From Rhynchopus sp. YZ270_cl-10 (taxonomy: Eukaryota > Euglenozoa > Diplonemea > Diplonemida > Diplonemidae), in contig OZ037870.1 of assembly GCA_964035575.1 (NCBI GenBank), forward strand, positions 1,025,014-1,089,013: a stretch of DNA of 64,000 nucleotides, written 5' to 3'. Of the stretch, positions 19,798 through 29,716 are shown piece by piece (within the stretch, counting starts at the first letter, position 1; each line of letters starts with the position of its first letter). The translations under genes and the position numbers were made by a program. A model generated the notes under the pieces. The model searched no databases, had not been told where the DNA came from, and was given only the letters and a program-made list of their open reading frames with translations.

Positions 19798-20320
19798 CTT
19801 TTAGATGTGCACGAGAGGTGCGTTCATCTTTTTCAAGCTTTTGTTTTCTTTTCTACTTTTGCGCCTACGTCCCTAGATGCAAAAAAAACCCCTACCCTCA
19901 GAAAGAGTCGGGAGGGCTTCAAAATCCTTTTTCAAGCTCCCACAGCAACCCCTCTTCCCCTCTTGTCTCTGTCATGTCACCCATGTACAGGGGCTCAGTG
20001 GAGTATAGACCCCTCACCCATACAACAACAAAAGAAAACTATGCCCCCTAGGAGGAAGAACCCTTAAAAGCGAGAAAAAAAAAACAAAAGAACCGCCCCC
20101 CTCTCCCGTCCACAACGCCTTCCGTGCTCAGCAGAAAACTCATCCAACGTCTACGTCCATATGACCATGCGCCCCGCCGTGAGGACTGCAAACCGTTGCA
20201 GAAGAAGTGGGCTTCACCAAGGATTTGCAGATCATGGAAGGAGCACAATCTCTTTAGCCTCCCCATTTCCATTTTCCATTCCCCCATATCTTCTCCAGGG
20301 TTTTATTTTTTTTTTTCGAT

Positions 20321-22234
20321 ATGACCGAAAAATACTTGGGAACCCCCGCGTATGGATTCTACAAGGAGCTTTGTAATGGAGGTGCAAGAGGTTTGAAGAA
20401 GGCTGCTGCAAGATGGGTGGTGGGTGCGTGGGAGAAGGAGGCTATTGAGCAGTGTGCATTGGAAGGTGCAGGGTGTGGGCTGGTGGAGGAGATGCTGCGG
20501 GTGGTGTCTGGGAGAGAGGCGAACCGTTTGCTGGCGACTGCGGCGGCAGTGGGGGTGCAGAGTATTGAGCTGTTGTGCGCTGAAGGTGCGGCGCTACCCA
20601 ATTTACGTCTCTTCAAAGACTCATCATCCCTCACCAAACTCGATCTCCGGAGCACTGGAATTACCGAAGCCCAATTTATCTCTATGCTCCCTCTATCAAA
20701 CCTCACGACCCTCGACCTTCGCGACACCTCCATCTCCCAAGACTGTCTTCTCAACCACATCCCCCTCCTTCCAAAACTCTCTCACCTCGGCCTTCCCGAC
20801 CGAATTTCCACTCCCTTGATTCCTCAAATCAAATCGTTCTTTGCTTTAAACATTACTAAAGAGATTGCAAAGAATCACCCAAAGCTTGAAGTGCTAAATA
20901 TCGAGGAAGGTTATGGAAGCGCAAAGTGTGCGTTAAGTGATGTGACGGATCAGGTGGATATGGGGGGTGTGACGAAGCTGGCGGTGCGTGCGGAGGTATT
21001 ATCGTTGGGGCTATTTGATGGGGTATGTCCGGCAAATGGTGTGTCGAGACTGAATGAGCTGGACCTATGGTTCGAAGAGATTGAGGTAGCGGAGGATCAA
21101 CACACAGCGCTGTCGACACTGCGTTCAGTAGGCGACAGTTTGCAGACACTCAGCTTCGCATTCACCGAATCGCAAAAGCCTGAGGTAGGTGAAGAGGCGA
21201 TGGCATTGGTCGCAGCCCTCCCATGCCTCAAAGAGCTTACATTCGTCTCGTACTTCGCTGCAAATTTTTTGAACTGCGATTTTCTCACCAAAATTTCAAC
21301 GGGGCATCTCACATCACTCAGGATCGACGGTGTTGTGAGTGATGCGATGTTAACGGAATTGGCTCCTTTTCAAAATTTTCCGAGAACATTGAAAACTTTG
21401 TGTTTGAAGTCGCTTGGAAAACTTCCTTCTGGAGCTTATCACGCGATTTGCGGGATTGAATTGGAAGAGTTGGATTTAGCTTCGTTGGATAACACTGCGT
21501 CAGAGATTCTTTCAGAGCTTAGCAGCTCTTCTCTGAAGTACTTAGAGTTGAACCACTGCAAAGAGGATGCAGAAGGTGCAACCATACCATGGGCCGACGT
21601 GGTGTCCGCGCTGCCGAATATAGTGTCGTTGTTGCTGTATGGGACCCCACCGATTACCCCGTATGATTTTGTTGCGGTTCTGGCACCACAGCTTTTGTCT
21701 TTGTCTTCTCCTACGAATTTCTCAGAAGAGCTGATGTCTGAGCTTCCAGAGAACCCAAAACAAAGCGTGATCCGGTATTTCAACATCAGCGAGGACGATA
21801 CTTTGGTATCTCTTAACAAGGTTTTGGAGTATGTTAAAGGGTCGTTGCAGACCATTCAGTTGGAGAGTTGTTTGGCGTTGAGTCGCTGTTCGTTTGAAGC
21901 GTGCACAAAACTGAAGGAGGTGTCGTTGCAAGATACGGGGTTGGACGGTGAGACGGCGGCACGTAGTTTTGTAGGGTGTGCGAACCTGGAGACGTTGGTG
22001 TTGGATTTGACGCAGACCGGGAAGTACCCCGATGCGATTGCCGCAGTGCAGCACCTCCCCTCCCTCCAGTCGCTCACTATCTACATGGACGATCTCACGC
22101 TCCTCGAGTCCCTCCAATCGTCGTCCCTAAAAGTCCTGAACCTCTACCACTCCCGCAGCGCAAAGCTCTCATCAGACCTCAAAACCTCCCTTCTCCAATC
22201 CTGCCCCTCCTTAGGCTGTTTACGACAGGTTTGA
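20321..22234 (+). CDS. Leucine-rich repeat protein
   Basis: An intron-free 637-residue frame from an ATG placed just after a TTCTCCAG and a T-run. After an alpha-helical N-terminus (to about residue 75) there are many leucine-rich repeats of the type LxxLxLxxTxI, e.g. LTKLDLRSTGITEAQFISM, LTTLDLRDTSISQ and LEELDLASLDNTASEILSEL, running almost to the C-terminus. There is no signal peptide, membrane span or kinase domain, so a cytosolic binding scaffold is likely. The irregular repeat length resembles protist LRR proteins of unknown function. The coding strand alternates between G-rich (20380-20590, 20890-21110) and C-rich (20600-20830, 22040-22215) blocks. The stop is 13 bases from the TA that flanks the downstream G-tract element. 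Confidence 0.8.
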   Translation: MTEKYLGTPAYGFYKELCNGGARGLKKAAARWVVGAWEKEAIEQCALEGAGCGLVEEMLRVVSGREANRLLATAAAVGVQSIELLCAEGAALPNLRLFKDSSSLTKLDLRSTGITEAQFISMLPLSNLTTLDLRDTSISQDCLLNHIPLLPKLSHLGLPDRISTPLIPQIKSFFALNITKEIAKNHPKLEVLNIEEGYGSAKCALSDVTDQVDMGGVTKLAVRAEVLSLGLFDGVCPANGVSRLNELDLWFEEIEVAEDQHTALSTLRSVGDSLQTLSFAFTESQKPEVGEEAMALVAALPCLKELTFVSYFAANFLNCDFLTKISTGHLTSLRIDGVVSDAMLTELAPFQNFPRTLKTLCLKSLGKLPSGAYHAICGIELEELDLASLDNTASEILSELSSSSLKYLELNHCKEDAEGATIPWADVVSALPNIVSLLLYGTPPITPYDFVAVLAPQLLSLSSPTNFSEELMSELPENPKQSVIRYFNISEDDTLVSLNKVLEYVKGSLQTIQLESCLALSRCSFEACTKLKEVSLQDTGLDGETAARSFVGCANLETLVLDLTQTGKYPDAIAAVQHLPSLQSLTIYMDDLTLLESLQSSSLKVLNLYHSRSAKLSSDLKTSLLQSCPSLGCLRQV

Positions 22235-22248
22235 AGCAATATTGATTA

Positions 22249-22548
22249 CTGGGGGGGGGCGAATAAGAGATCAGGGGTGAATAAGAGATCAGGGCCGAAT
22301 AAGAGATCAGGTTGAGATTTTGGGGGTATTTTTTTTTTTTTTTTTTGCATGCAACAGGGTTTTATCTTGAAATTTTTTTTTGAAATTTTACCCTGTCTAC
22401 CCGGTCTGGCAAAAAAGTGGTCAAAATATTTTTTTTGCCTCCGGCGAAAATGTCTTTTTGCTTTTTTTCCCCCAAAAAATTTTTTTTATTTCTGGCTCGT
22501 CCGTTCGCCTAATAAGAGATGCCACATCTCTTATTCGCCCCCCCCCAG
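22249..22548. mobile_element. G-tract inverted-repeat element (TA target), second copy type
   Basis: A 300-bp element with ends CTGGGGGGGGG and CCCCCCCCCCAG, flanked by TA on both sides. Inside the left end the motif GAATAAGAGATCAGG is iterated three times. The right end has AATAAGAGATG and its complement. It has the same architecture as the 952-bp element in the NudC intron but a different iterated motif. It lies in the presumed 3' untranslated region of the LRR gene. Confidence 0.8.
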
Positions 22549-22702
22549 TAAGATCGATCATTTTTTTTTTCGCATTTTTTCCTTCAATACCCCATCTTTA
22601 ACACCCCCCTTTTTTTTTCTCATTTTCACTATCCCAAAATAATTTGAGAGAAAAAAGAAAGGCCATTTTATTTCCCCTTTTCTTTTCACCGCTCACTATT
22701 CT

Positions 22703-22811
22703 GTCCAATCCAATCTTAGGTTCCCTCCCTTCCCTTCCCCTTTTCCTGACAAAATGACAGGGGAACGGGTTTTTCGAGAATGGCTATCCCTTTTGGCTGG
22801 GGTAGGGAAGG
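22703..22811 (+). repeat. Tandem partial duplicate of the next gene's 5' end
   Basis: These 109 bases repeat 22928-23035 almost exactly, covering the polypyrimidine leader, the ATG and the first 19 codons of the nicotinamidase-like gene. The upstream copy reads MTGERVFREWLSLLAGVGKV and then stops. It is a truncated duplicate about 225 bases upstream of the intact start. Confidence 0.8.
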
Positions 22812-22977
22812 TGTGATCTGGGGTGAGGAAGCGTTCCAACTTTTCAAACTCTTCCCGCGCTTTTTTTACCCTCCCCCGTTTTAGAATCAACAGAGAGTGT
22901 ACGTTAAGATTTCCCCTTTTTTTCACCTCCAATCCAATCTTAGGTTCCCCCCCTTCCCTTCCCCTTTTCCTTACAAA

Positions 22978-23865
22978 ATGACAGGGGAACGGGTTTTGCG
23001 AGAATGGCTATCCCTTTTGGCTGGGGTGGGGAAGGCGCCGACGAAGCTGGAGAAGTCGTTGCGAGCGACGGATGTGCTTGTAGTGGTGGATATGCAGAAC
23101 GACATGGTGACAGGGGCAGCACGGGTTCCCGAGGCCCAGGAAGTCGAGCGCGCTGTAGTGTCCATCATGCAGAAGGCGAATGCCATAGGCTGCAAGATCA
23201 TTGCTGTACGCAGCCTGCACCCCGCCAACCACAAAAACTTCTCCTCAGAAAAGGGCGAACACGGCTTCCCCCCTTACTGCCTCTCAGGGACTACTGGCAG
23301 CTTTTTTACCATCCCTATAGGTGACGCCTTGACAGAAGCCCTCCAGGTCTGTTCCCAAAAAAAAGAAAAAAATGTGCACATCTGCACAAAAGGGTTTCGG
23401 GAGGACGTACGGTGTTTCGGTGCCTTTCCGTATTCCGCGAAGCTCGCAACGCGGAGGTTGGGGATGAACGATGTGACACAACTTGACGAAACCTTTTTGG
23501 AATGGACCGGGTCTTTCGAATTGAAGTCGTCTTGTATGGAAAGAAACGTTAATGCACCCCCGGATTTGAGGGCCGTGATGGACCGGACACCTATCACAGA
23601 GTTGCTGTGGGGGATGGGTGAGAATACACGGGTTTTCATTTGTGGACTGCCGCTAGATTTTGGCGTGATAGACACAGCGTGTTGTGCGAATGTTGCCGGA
23701 AAGGCGCCCTACATCATTGTGGACGCAACACGCCCAGTCTCTTCCGATGCAGGCGCTGAAGGCAGTACAGAATCAGCCTTTGTATCTTCTATCGATGAGC
23801 ATGCAAAGCTCCTAGGAAGCTATAAAGTACGGCTCTGCTATACCAGCGATGTCTTAGCAAAATGA
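22978..23865 (+). CDS. Isochorismatase/nicotinamidase-fold protein, probable pseudoenzyme
   Basis: A single exon of 295 residues. The fold markers are clear: VLVVVDMQNDM (D38 matches the catalytic Asp), HPANH (one metal His), GFPPYCLSGTTG (the WPxHCxxGTxG element), HICTKGF (K138 matches the catalytic Lys) and VFICGLPLDFGV. However, the catalytic Cys position holds G229, the metal-ligand Asp before HP is S79, and the second metal His is Y100. Nicotinamidases need Asp-Lys-Cys plus a metal bound by Asp and two His, so hydrolysis by the usual route is unlikely; a binding or regulatory role is inference. The ATG is the first in frame after a long polypyrimidine leader. The 5' end is partly duplicated upstream at 22703-22811. 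Confidence 0.75.
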   Translation: MTGERVLREWLSLLAGVGKAPTKLEKSLRATDVLVVVDMQNDMVTGAARVPEAQEVERAVVSIMQKANAIGCKIIAVRSLHPANHKNFSSEKGEHGFPPYCLSGTTGSFFTIPIGDALTEALQVCSQKKEKNVHICTKGFREDVRCFGAFPYSAKLATRRLGMNDVTQLDETFLEWTGSFELKSSCMERNVNAPPDLRAVMDRTPITELLWGMGENTRVFICGLPLDFGVIDTACCANVAGKAPYIIVDATRPVSSDAGAEGSTESAFVSSIDEHAKLLGSYKVRLCYTSDVLAK

Positions 23866-24007
23866 ATAAAAAAACTGGGTTTTTCCAAACCCAAATCTAA
23901 CCAAAAAATCTACAATTCGAACCCCCGATTATTCTCAAAATATTGAAAAAAAAAAAATGCCCCCTCACTTCGGCATTCTCCTTTTAACCCCCCCCCTCCG
24001 GTGAACT

Positions 24008-24037
24008 ATATCTTGAGTTCTGCAGAACCCAAGATAT
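24008..24037. repeat. 30-bp near-perfect palindrome upstream of a gene
   Basis: The arms ATATCTTGAGTTC and GAACCCAAGATAT surround a TGCA centre with one mismatch. It lies about 57 bases before the ATG at 24094. It could be a hairpin in the leader or a relic of a foldback element. Confidence 0.5.
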
Positions 24038-24093
24038 CACACACAAAAATACAGGGGGAGAACAGAAGGGGGGGAAGGGTGTCTCTCAGAGAT

Positions 24094-24843
24094 ATGTCGC
24101 GACATCACTTAGCACGCAAGACAACACCTTTAAGTGATGTTGATCGTGCAGCTACTGTGTGGGGTAGCTCTTCAAGACGCGTGACGCTTGGGGGGCTTGA
24201 ACGTTTTATGCAGTCCTGGACGCAGAGACAGCAGCGTGAGTTTGGGTACACTGGGGAGTTGTTGAACCGTGCCTTTGCGGAGGCGGATGTGGAAGGGAAG
24301 GGGTGGATTGATGCGGCTGCCTTGCAGGCTGCAGCGAACACTGGCCCGCACTGTCTGTTGTGGAAACAGCTTGTCTCGCTTGCGACTGGTGGTGGCATTA
24401 TCACATCGACAGTACACAAACGCAAAAAACGGCGTCGCCGCCCTTTACCACGGATAGCAGGGGTGCCCACCTTCGACCCGGTGCCACCATCGGCAAAGCA
24501 GGCGTCTCTTGCAGTGTTGCCTTTGACGCATCGTGCGAGGTTTGCAATGTCGCGGTTTGATGGAGACGTGCCACACAAAGCGTTGTCTGCACAGGGCAGG
24601 TCAGTATGGGACGGTGCTGCCGGGTCAGTGTTCACGCCGCATTTTACACGAGGGTGTGGTCGGCTGGACCGTGCGTTCTTCTCATATGTGAACTCAAACC
24701 AACGTGCCAACCCCGACGTCGCAGCAGCTACCTGCAAGCAGAGCAGAGAGGAGGACGGCAAGTTCCTCCATCGTGTCTCACCAAAGACAGCCGTGGTCGC
24801 CTGCGATCTTAACAGCCTCCAGGATTCGATCCGTCTGTGGTGA
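24094..24843 (+). CDS. Small basic protein with EF-hand-like segment
   Basis: A 249-residue single exon that I do not recognise as a named family. Residues about 20-80 look like a single helix-loop-helix pair: FMQSWTQRQQREFGYTGELL, then a calcium-loop-like DVEGKGWID. The last loop position is Ala and not Glu, so calcium binding is doubtful. A strongly basic KRKKRRRR run follows at about 110, which could be a nuclear or nucleic-acid-binding signal. The C-terminal half has aromatic motifs (VWDGAAGSVFTPHFTRGCG) but no known domain. The frame is open further upstream only through a GTG; the ATG at 24094 follows a purine-rich leader with a palindrome. Intergenic distances on both sides are below 300 bases. 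Confidence 0.6.
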   Translation: MSRHHLARKTTPLSDVDRAATVWGSSSRRVTLGGLERFMQSWTQRQQREFGYTGELLNRAFAEADVEGKGWIDAAALQAAANTGPHCLLWKQLVSLATGGGIITSTVHKRKKRRRRPLPRIAGVPTFDPVPPSAKQASLAVLPLTHRARFAMSRFDGDVPHKALSAQGRSVWDGAAGSVFTPHFTRGCGRLDRAFFSYVNSNQRANPDVAAATCKQSREEDGKFLHRVSPKTAVVACDLNSLQDSIRLW

Positions 24844-25127
24844 TTTTTTTTTTTGATGTTCTGTTTTTCATGTAATATGCGCAAAATTATTTCGATTATT
24901 ACGCCATGGTCTTATGATAACAACATTAGCGGAAATATACAAAAACTCCTAGGTTTTTTTCCTTTTCAGGCAAAAAAATACCGACCTTTTTTTTTCAAAA
25001 ATTCTCTTTTCGAACAAAAAAATGCACTCATATTAGCTCTCTCTCAGCTCTCCTCCCCCTCCTCCTCTCTCTCTCTCTCTAACCAAACAATTTCCAGGGA
25101 AAAAAAAACACAAAAAAAGCAAAAAAT

Positions 25128-26534
25128 ATGCATACCCTTCGTGGACAACGGAGATTCGCGGGGATGGGTCGGCAGCTGCTGAGGGATGTGCTGTCGAAGC
25201 AGATTGCGGACATCAAGGCGGCAGGGACCTTTAAGAACGAGCGTGTCATCACCTCCCCTCAGGCGGGAGAGGTGACCACCGCAGCAACAACTGGCCCGGT
25301 GTTGAACTTCTGTGGAAACAACTACCTTGGTCTCAGCAACCACCCCGAGGTCAAGAAGGCTGCGATCAACGCGATTGAGGAGCGTGGGTTCGGCATGGGA
25401 AGCGTCCGTTTCATCTGTGGAACCCAGGACCTTCACGTCAACCTTGAGAAGAAAATTACCAACTTCCTGGGCACTGAGGAGACCATTTTGTATCCTTCCT
25501 GCTTTGACGCGAACGCCGGAGTGTTCGAGACGGTTCTGGGGAAGGAGGATGCGGTGATCTCTGACTCGCTGAACCATGCGTCTATCATTGACGGAATCCG
25601 TTTGTGCAAGGCTGAGCGCCATCGGTATGAGCACAACGACATGGCAAAGCTTGAGGAGGCCCTCCAGAAGACTCAGGACAGGAGGGTGCGGATGATTGTG
25701 ACCGACGGAGTGTTCTCCATGGACGGAGACGTGGCACGTCTCCCTGAGATTGTGGACCTTGCGCAGAAGTACGATGCGTGCGTCTTCATTGACGACTGCC
25801 ACGCAACCGGCATCATCGGGCCCGGAGGTAGGGGGTCTGCCCACTACTTCGGTGTGGCAGACAAGGTCGACATCATCAACTCGACCCTCGGCAAGGCCAT
25901 GGGAGGTGCCTCGGGAGGGTTCAGCTCTGGCTGCAAAGAGTTCATTGACCTTCAAAGGCAGAAGTCGCGCCCGTACCTCTTCTCCAACGCCATCGCACCC
26001 TCCGTTGTGGCAGGGACGTACAAGGTATGTTTTTTAGAAAGTCTAACAGAGAGAGCATTGCTTTTAGACAACACCATTTTGTTTCATGATTTCGCGAAAA
26101 ACTGTTTTTATTTTTTCAACAGGCGTTCGAGGTGCTTGAGAACGACACCACCGTTCTGGAGCAGCTGAAGAAGAACACTGCGCAGTTCAGGTCGCAGATG
26201 AAGGCTGCAGGGTTCACCATTTCGGGTGCCGATGAGTGTGCGATTGCGCCTGTTATGCTGTACGATGCGAAGCTGGCTGCAGATGTCTCGGAGGAGATGC
26301 TTGCCCAGGTATGACAAAACAATGCAAAACCACTTTGCGTTGGCCATCGGATTGTCAAAAAAAATCTACAACATTCCCCCACTACAGGGTATTTACGTGG
26401 TCGGATTCTCCTTCCCGGTGGTCCCCCAGGGGCAGGCAAGAATCAGAGTGCAGCTCTCCGCATCCCACACAGAAGCGCAGGTGCAGAAGCTGATCGACGC
26501 ATTCAAGAGCGTCCAGCAGAAGATGGGTCTGTAG
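25128..26534 (+). CDS. KBL: 2-amino-3-ketobutyrate CoA ligase (glycine C-acetyltransferase)
   Basis: Exons are 25128-26024, 26123-26308 and 26388-26534, giving 409 residues; introns of 98 and 79 bases start GTATG and fall between codons. It belongs to the alpha-oxoamine synthase family of PLP enzymes: [11 protein letters not shown] near the N-terminus, [13 protein letters not shown], the aspartate loop [10 protein letters not shown], and K256 in [13 protein letters not shown], which forms the PLP Schiff base. The enzyme turns 2-amino-3-oxobutyrate plus CoA into glycine and acetyl-CoA, the second step of threonine breakdown, normally in mitochondria. The N-terminus [12 protein letters not shown] is basic and could be a short mitochondrial presequence. 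The threonine dehydrogenase that supplies the substrate is not in the window. The leader is a CT-rich tract ending TTCCAG. Confidence 0.95.
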
Positions 26535-27770
26535 GAGCTACACTGTGGATTTGATGTGAGGGGGATTTTCGTCTTGCGCATTATCTTTTTTTGTGTGTCT
26601 TCTTGCAAAAAAAACGTTATTATAAAGGGTCTGTTCCCCTGTGATTTTTTTGAGGTGACTAAGCATGTGAAGCTTTTGTTTATCTTATCTAATTTTGCCG
26701 TCAGTTTCAAAAGAAAAAAAAACTTTATATGAAACCTTACGCGATGCCCGCGGAATCATGAAGAGAAGAAGAATTTCCAATGAGAAATAAAGTACAGTTC
26801 ATAAGCCAACCCATTCGTAAGGTTAGACGCAAAAAAAAAAAAAGTGCAAAAACGCAGAAATCGTTGTGTTTCAACAAACCCGTTGACATCTGCTATTTTT
26901 TTATGTGAAAATTGACTTCCTTTTTTACACCTTCTGTTGTTGGCCGCAGGGTACTTTTGTGCTTTCATCCGGATGGCTGGGTCAGTCGGAGGTGCCTGCA
27001 TCAATAACTTCCATTTTTTTTGTACATTCATGGTCATGCACAAACGACAAAAAAAAACCCAAAAAAATAAAACGAAGGGCGGTACAGGGGGGTTGAGTGG
27101 GGAATATGTCAAAAGAACAGAACATAGCCCATTCCACAGCCTCCCTCCCCAACATACGAACGAAAGGAAAAATGCAAAAAGGGTACAAATATGGTTTTTG
27201 GTCATAGCACACGGCATCGTCTATGCATGATATACCCGAACCCCCTCTTTTGTTTCTTCTCCAGGTCAGTTGTGCACTCAGGGCAACACGTCATTCAGAG
27301 TCAACACCTTCGTCATGTTCCTCTGGCTCCGAGTCATAACCATCATCAACAGCATCAAATCGTCACTGAGTGGAATCGAGGGGTACGACGTTCCTCATCG
27401 CCCAGCGCAGTCGGGTCAACTGTCTGCAGGTTGCTGTTCTGAAGTTGCTCCGGACGCATAAACCGCGGATCCTCTATTCCTCGGTAGCCAGGTGTCGTCC
27501 TTGCGGCCTGGTGCCCCTCTGCGCTTTGAGCGAGAGCGAATTCGTCATCGTTGGTGTCGATACGTCGTACTACCGTCAGTGTCGTGAGATAGATGACTCC
27601 TGAATTCGGTATAAAGAGCAAGGAGTCACATATGAAACACATTCAAGCAACGGCCAATAGAGACACTCTGTTAGAGTACCCCTCTGCACCCAAGACGAAT
27701 CCCCTGATTACCCCCATCCAGGTGAAAGTCTTCATTTCCCCCCTTTATTTCAACTCTTTCACATGCAACG
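26535..27770. other. Spacer with one repeat and an unresolved coding-like stretch
   Basis: It holds a LINE-tail relic (26653-26690) and a CATCCGGATGGCTGG repeat (26952-27020). From about 27260 to 27720 composition becomes coding-like on both strands. The + strand has fragments that could be upstream kelch exons (CALSESEFVIVG); the - strand has a frame with ALGDEERRTPRFHS. Neither splices convincingly into a full protein, so I call no gene here. Confidence 0.45.
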
Positions 27771-29687
27771 ATGTTGTGTCTTGAGCACTCTGTGCCACCG
27801 ACTGTAGAGGAGACGCACACACCGGGGCGGGCGTTGCATGGACACACTGCGACGTTGGTGGGCGATGACATGGTTGTGGTGGGCGGCTGTCTTGCCGAGG
27901 CTGGCGGGTTCAACTTTAGCACCTACATATTCTCCTTTACGACGGAACGCTGGCGGTACGGACGTTCCCTCACAACCTGCGACAGTGCACGCTACCGCCA
28001 CACTGCAGTCGCCCTCGACGGTCGCGTCTACCTTCATGGCGGCCACGGCCAATTCGACGGCATGCACTCTGATCTCTGGTACTTCGACCTTAAGATGCTA
28101 ACCTGGGCCTTCGTTGAAGAAAACGGCACCAAAATCGGCCCCCGCGCAGCACACAGCTCGACCTCCCATGCACAGCACCTCTACTTCTTCGGCGGCGTCA
28201 ACGAACAGTTCCAACCACAAAACGACCTATTCAGCTTTGACCCACGCAATGGAATGATGCGACGCCTTTCAAAGACTTTCCTTGAAACCAAACCCTGTTT
28301 AAACCCCCGAGGGACACGCCCCTGTATGTTCGACGACACCGACGCAAGCGACACCGAAATAGGAGAAATCACCCCCAACGTGAACCCACCCTCCCCACGA
28401 AGCGAAGCCGGCATCTGCCTCTACCTTGGCATCCTCTGGGTTCTAGGCGGCACCGCAGTCGGCGTCGCTGCTTCCGACAACTGGGGGCACATCGTGAAAG
28501 GCTGGGACCTTGAGAACGGGATGTGGGTAAGCCGGGTGGTTCCCGAGACCAAGGTATCGCGAGACCTGCAAACGACACGGTACCATGGTTATGTGCTGGC
28601 AATGCTGGGATCGTGGTGCTATCTCCGTGGGCACGAAGGGGTTATTATTATGCTGGATTTGGACAGCTTTTCGACGCACTCTTGCACCCTTTTACATATT
28701 GGTGACACCACAAACAGCGACGCGCTCATCAGCTGTGCAGGCTGTCTTCGCATCACCACTACCTCCGCTGCCTTCATCACCCATGGCGGACGTCTCCTCA
28801 AAAACGGCAAGGTTCGCGAACGTTTCACCTCCATCAACCTCAACTCCACCAGCTTCGCCACCGCACGATGCGAACACTCCATTATGACCTGCTGCGAAGT
28901 GATCACAGAGTCCTCAGGTTGTATTAGCATTGTGCTTGCTGCCGCGTTTATTTCTCTTTGCAAACCAACACTTCCTCCAGCACCTCTCAAAAATTGGGGT
29001 AACGTCAAAACAGCAATTAAAGACAAGATTGATGCCTTGAAAGCCGAGACCCTACGAGGAAGCAACCCAGCAGAGGTATATTCCCGAGCAATGGAGGAGC
29101 TGCGGCAACTCACCGACATCCTCCCTGCAAGCGAGGATGCCCACCTTTACACCCGAGCCATGGCGGTGCACACCGCCCGCGGGAAGGGTGCACAATTTTC
29201 TCAGGTGCTTGGCGATGCTGCAAACATACCCTTTTCCCAAAGGGCACGAAGGTGCAAACCAACACCACCAAAACGGCCTAAGGGGGTGTCGCAGTCACCA
29301 AGGTTTGACCCGATATTCCGAGAGTGTGTAGGGAAGATGGAGAAGGCGGAGAAGAGTGAGAGTGCAGCGAAGCTGAGGGGGCAGGCGAAGAAGTGTTGTT
29401 TTGATGACATTGTGTCTCGCGAGGCGAGGGCTAGTGGAGAGGCGGTGGCAGCCATGGAGCGCGACGCAGAGGTGCATAGGAAGAAGCTTACAGCGCTCGC
29501 GTCGTGCAGCGCCAAGACAGCAGAGGACGTCATCGCGTACTACACACAGCGCCGTGCCGCAACCGCTTTATACAGAAAGGTCGTTCCACCACCGCCAGCA
29601 GAGCGGCCCTTCCTTCACGTCTCGGGACTTCCGTCTCTTCAGACGTGCGTTGTAGATAATGCGAGCGGCAGCGTTTTGTGGAGATGA
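27771..29687 (+). CDS. Kelch-repeat protein with charged C-terminal half
   Basis: A 638-residue single exon. Kelch blades are visible in the first half: HGHTATLVGDDMVVVGG, RHTAVALDGRVYLHGGH, AHSSTSHAQHLYFFGG and ICLYLGILWVLGGTAVG, each with the typical di-glycine. A weaker, less conserved region follows to about residue 385. The C-terminal 230 residues are charged and helical, with no known domain. Kelch propellers bind partner proteins; no BTB or F-box is present, so the partner is unknown. The ATG at 27771 is the first in frame and gives a complete first blade, but additional 5' exons upstream cannot be excluded. Codon choice is C-rich in the first half and G-rich near 29280-29500. Confidence 0.75.
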   Translation: MLCLEHSVPPTVEETHTPGRALHGHTATLVGDDMVVVGGCLAEAGGFNFSTYIFSFTTERWRYGRSLTTCDSARYRHTAVALDGRVYLHGGHGQFDGMHSDLWYFDLKMLTWAFVEENGTKIGPRAAHSSTSHAQHLYFFGGVNEQFQPQNDLFSFDPRNGMMRRLSKTFLETKPCLNPRGTRPCMFDDTDASDTEIGEITPNVNPPSPRSEAGICLYLGILWVLGGTAVGVAASDNWGHIVKGWDLENGMWVSRVVPETKVSRDLQTTRYHGYVLAMLGSWCYLRGHEGVIIMLDLDSFSTHSCTLLHIGDTTNSDALISCAGCLRITTTSAAFITHGGRLLKNGKVRERFTSINLNSTSFATARCEHSIMTCCEVITESSGCISIVLAAAFISLCKPTLPPAPLKNWGNVKTAIKDKIDALKAETLRGSNPAEVYSRAMEELRQLTDILPASEDAHLYTRAMAVHTARGKGAQFSQVLGDAANIPFSQRARRCKPTPPKRPKGVSQSPRFDPIFRECVGKMEKAEKSESAAKLRGQAKKCCFDDIVSREARASGEAVAAMERDAEVHRKKLTALASCSAKTAEDVIAYYTQRRAATALYRKVVPPPPAERPFLHVSGLPSLQTCVVDNASGSVLWR

Positions 29688-29716
29688 CCTAAAAAAAAAA
29701 AGAGAATTTTTTTTTT

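Larger units (their letters stand above)
17945..20320. other. Repeat-rich spacer, no supported gene
   Basis: It contains the GTGTGAAA-array element at 18529-19019 nested in a CACGAGAGGGCT repeat, a GAGGCG...TTTGCAC repeat with a GGGGTTCGATAA leader (19455-19550), and a full CACGAGAGGGCT repeat (19680-19797). A LINE-tail relic lies near 18366-18395. The last 200 bases before the next gene are pyrimidine-rich. No open frame has a recognisable domain. Confidence 0.6.

Noticed and set aside
27250-27720. Possible extra exons of the kelch gene or a small minus-strand gene
   Set aside because: Coding-like composition on both strands, but no combination of GTATG donors and acceptors gives a convincing protein.
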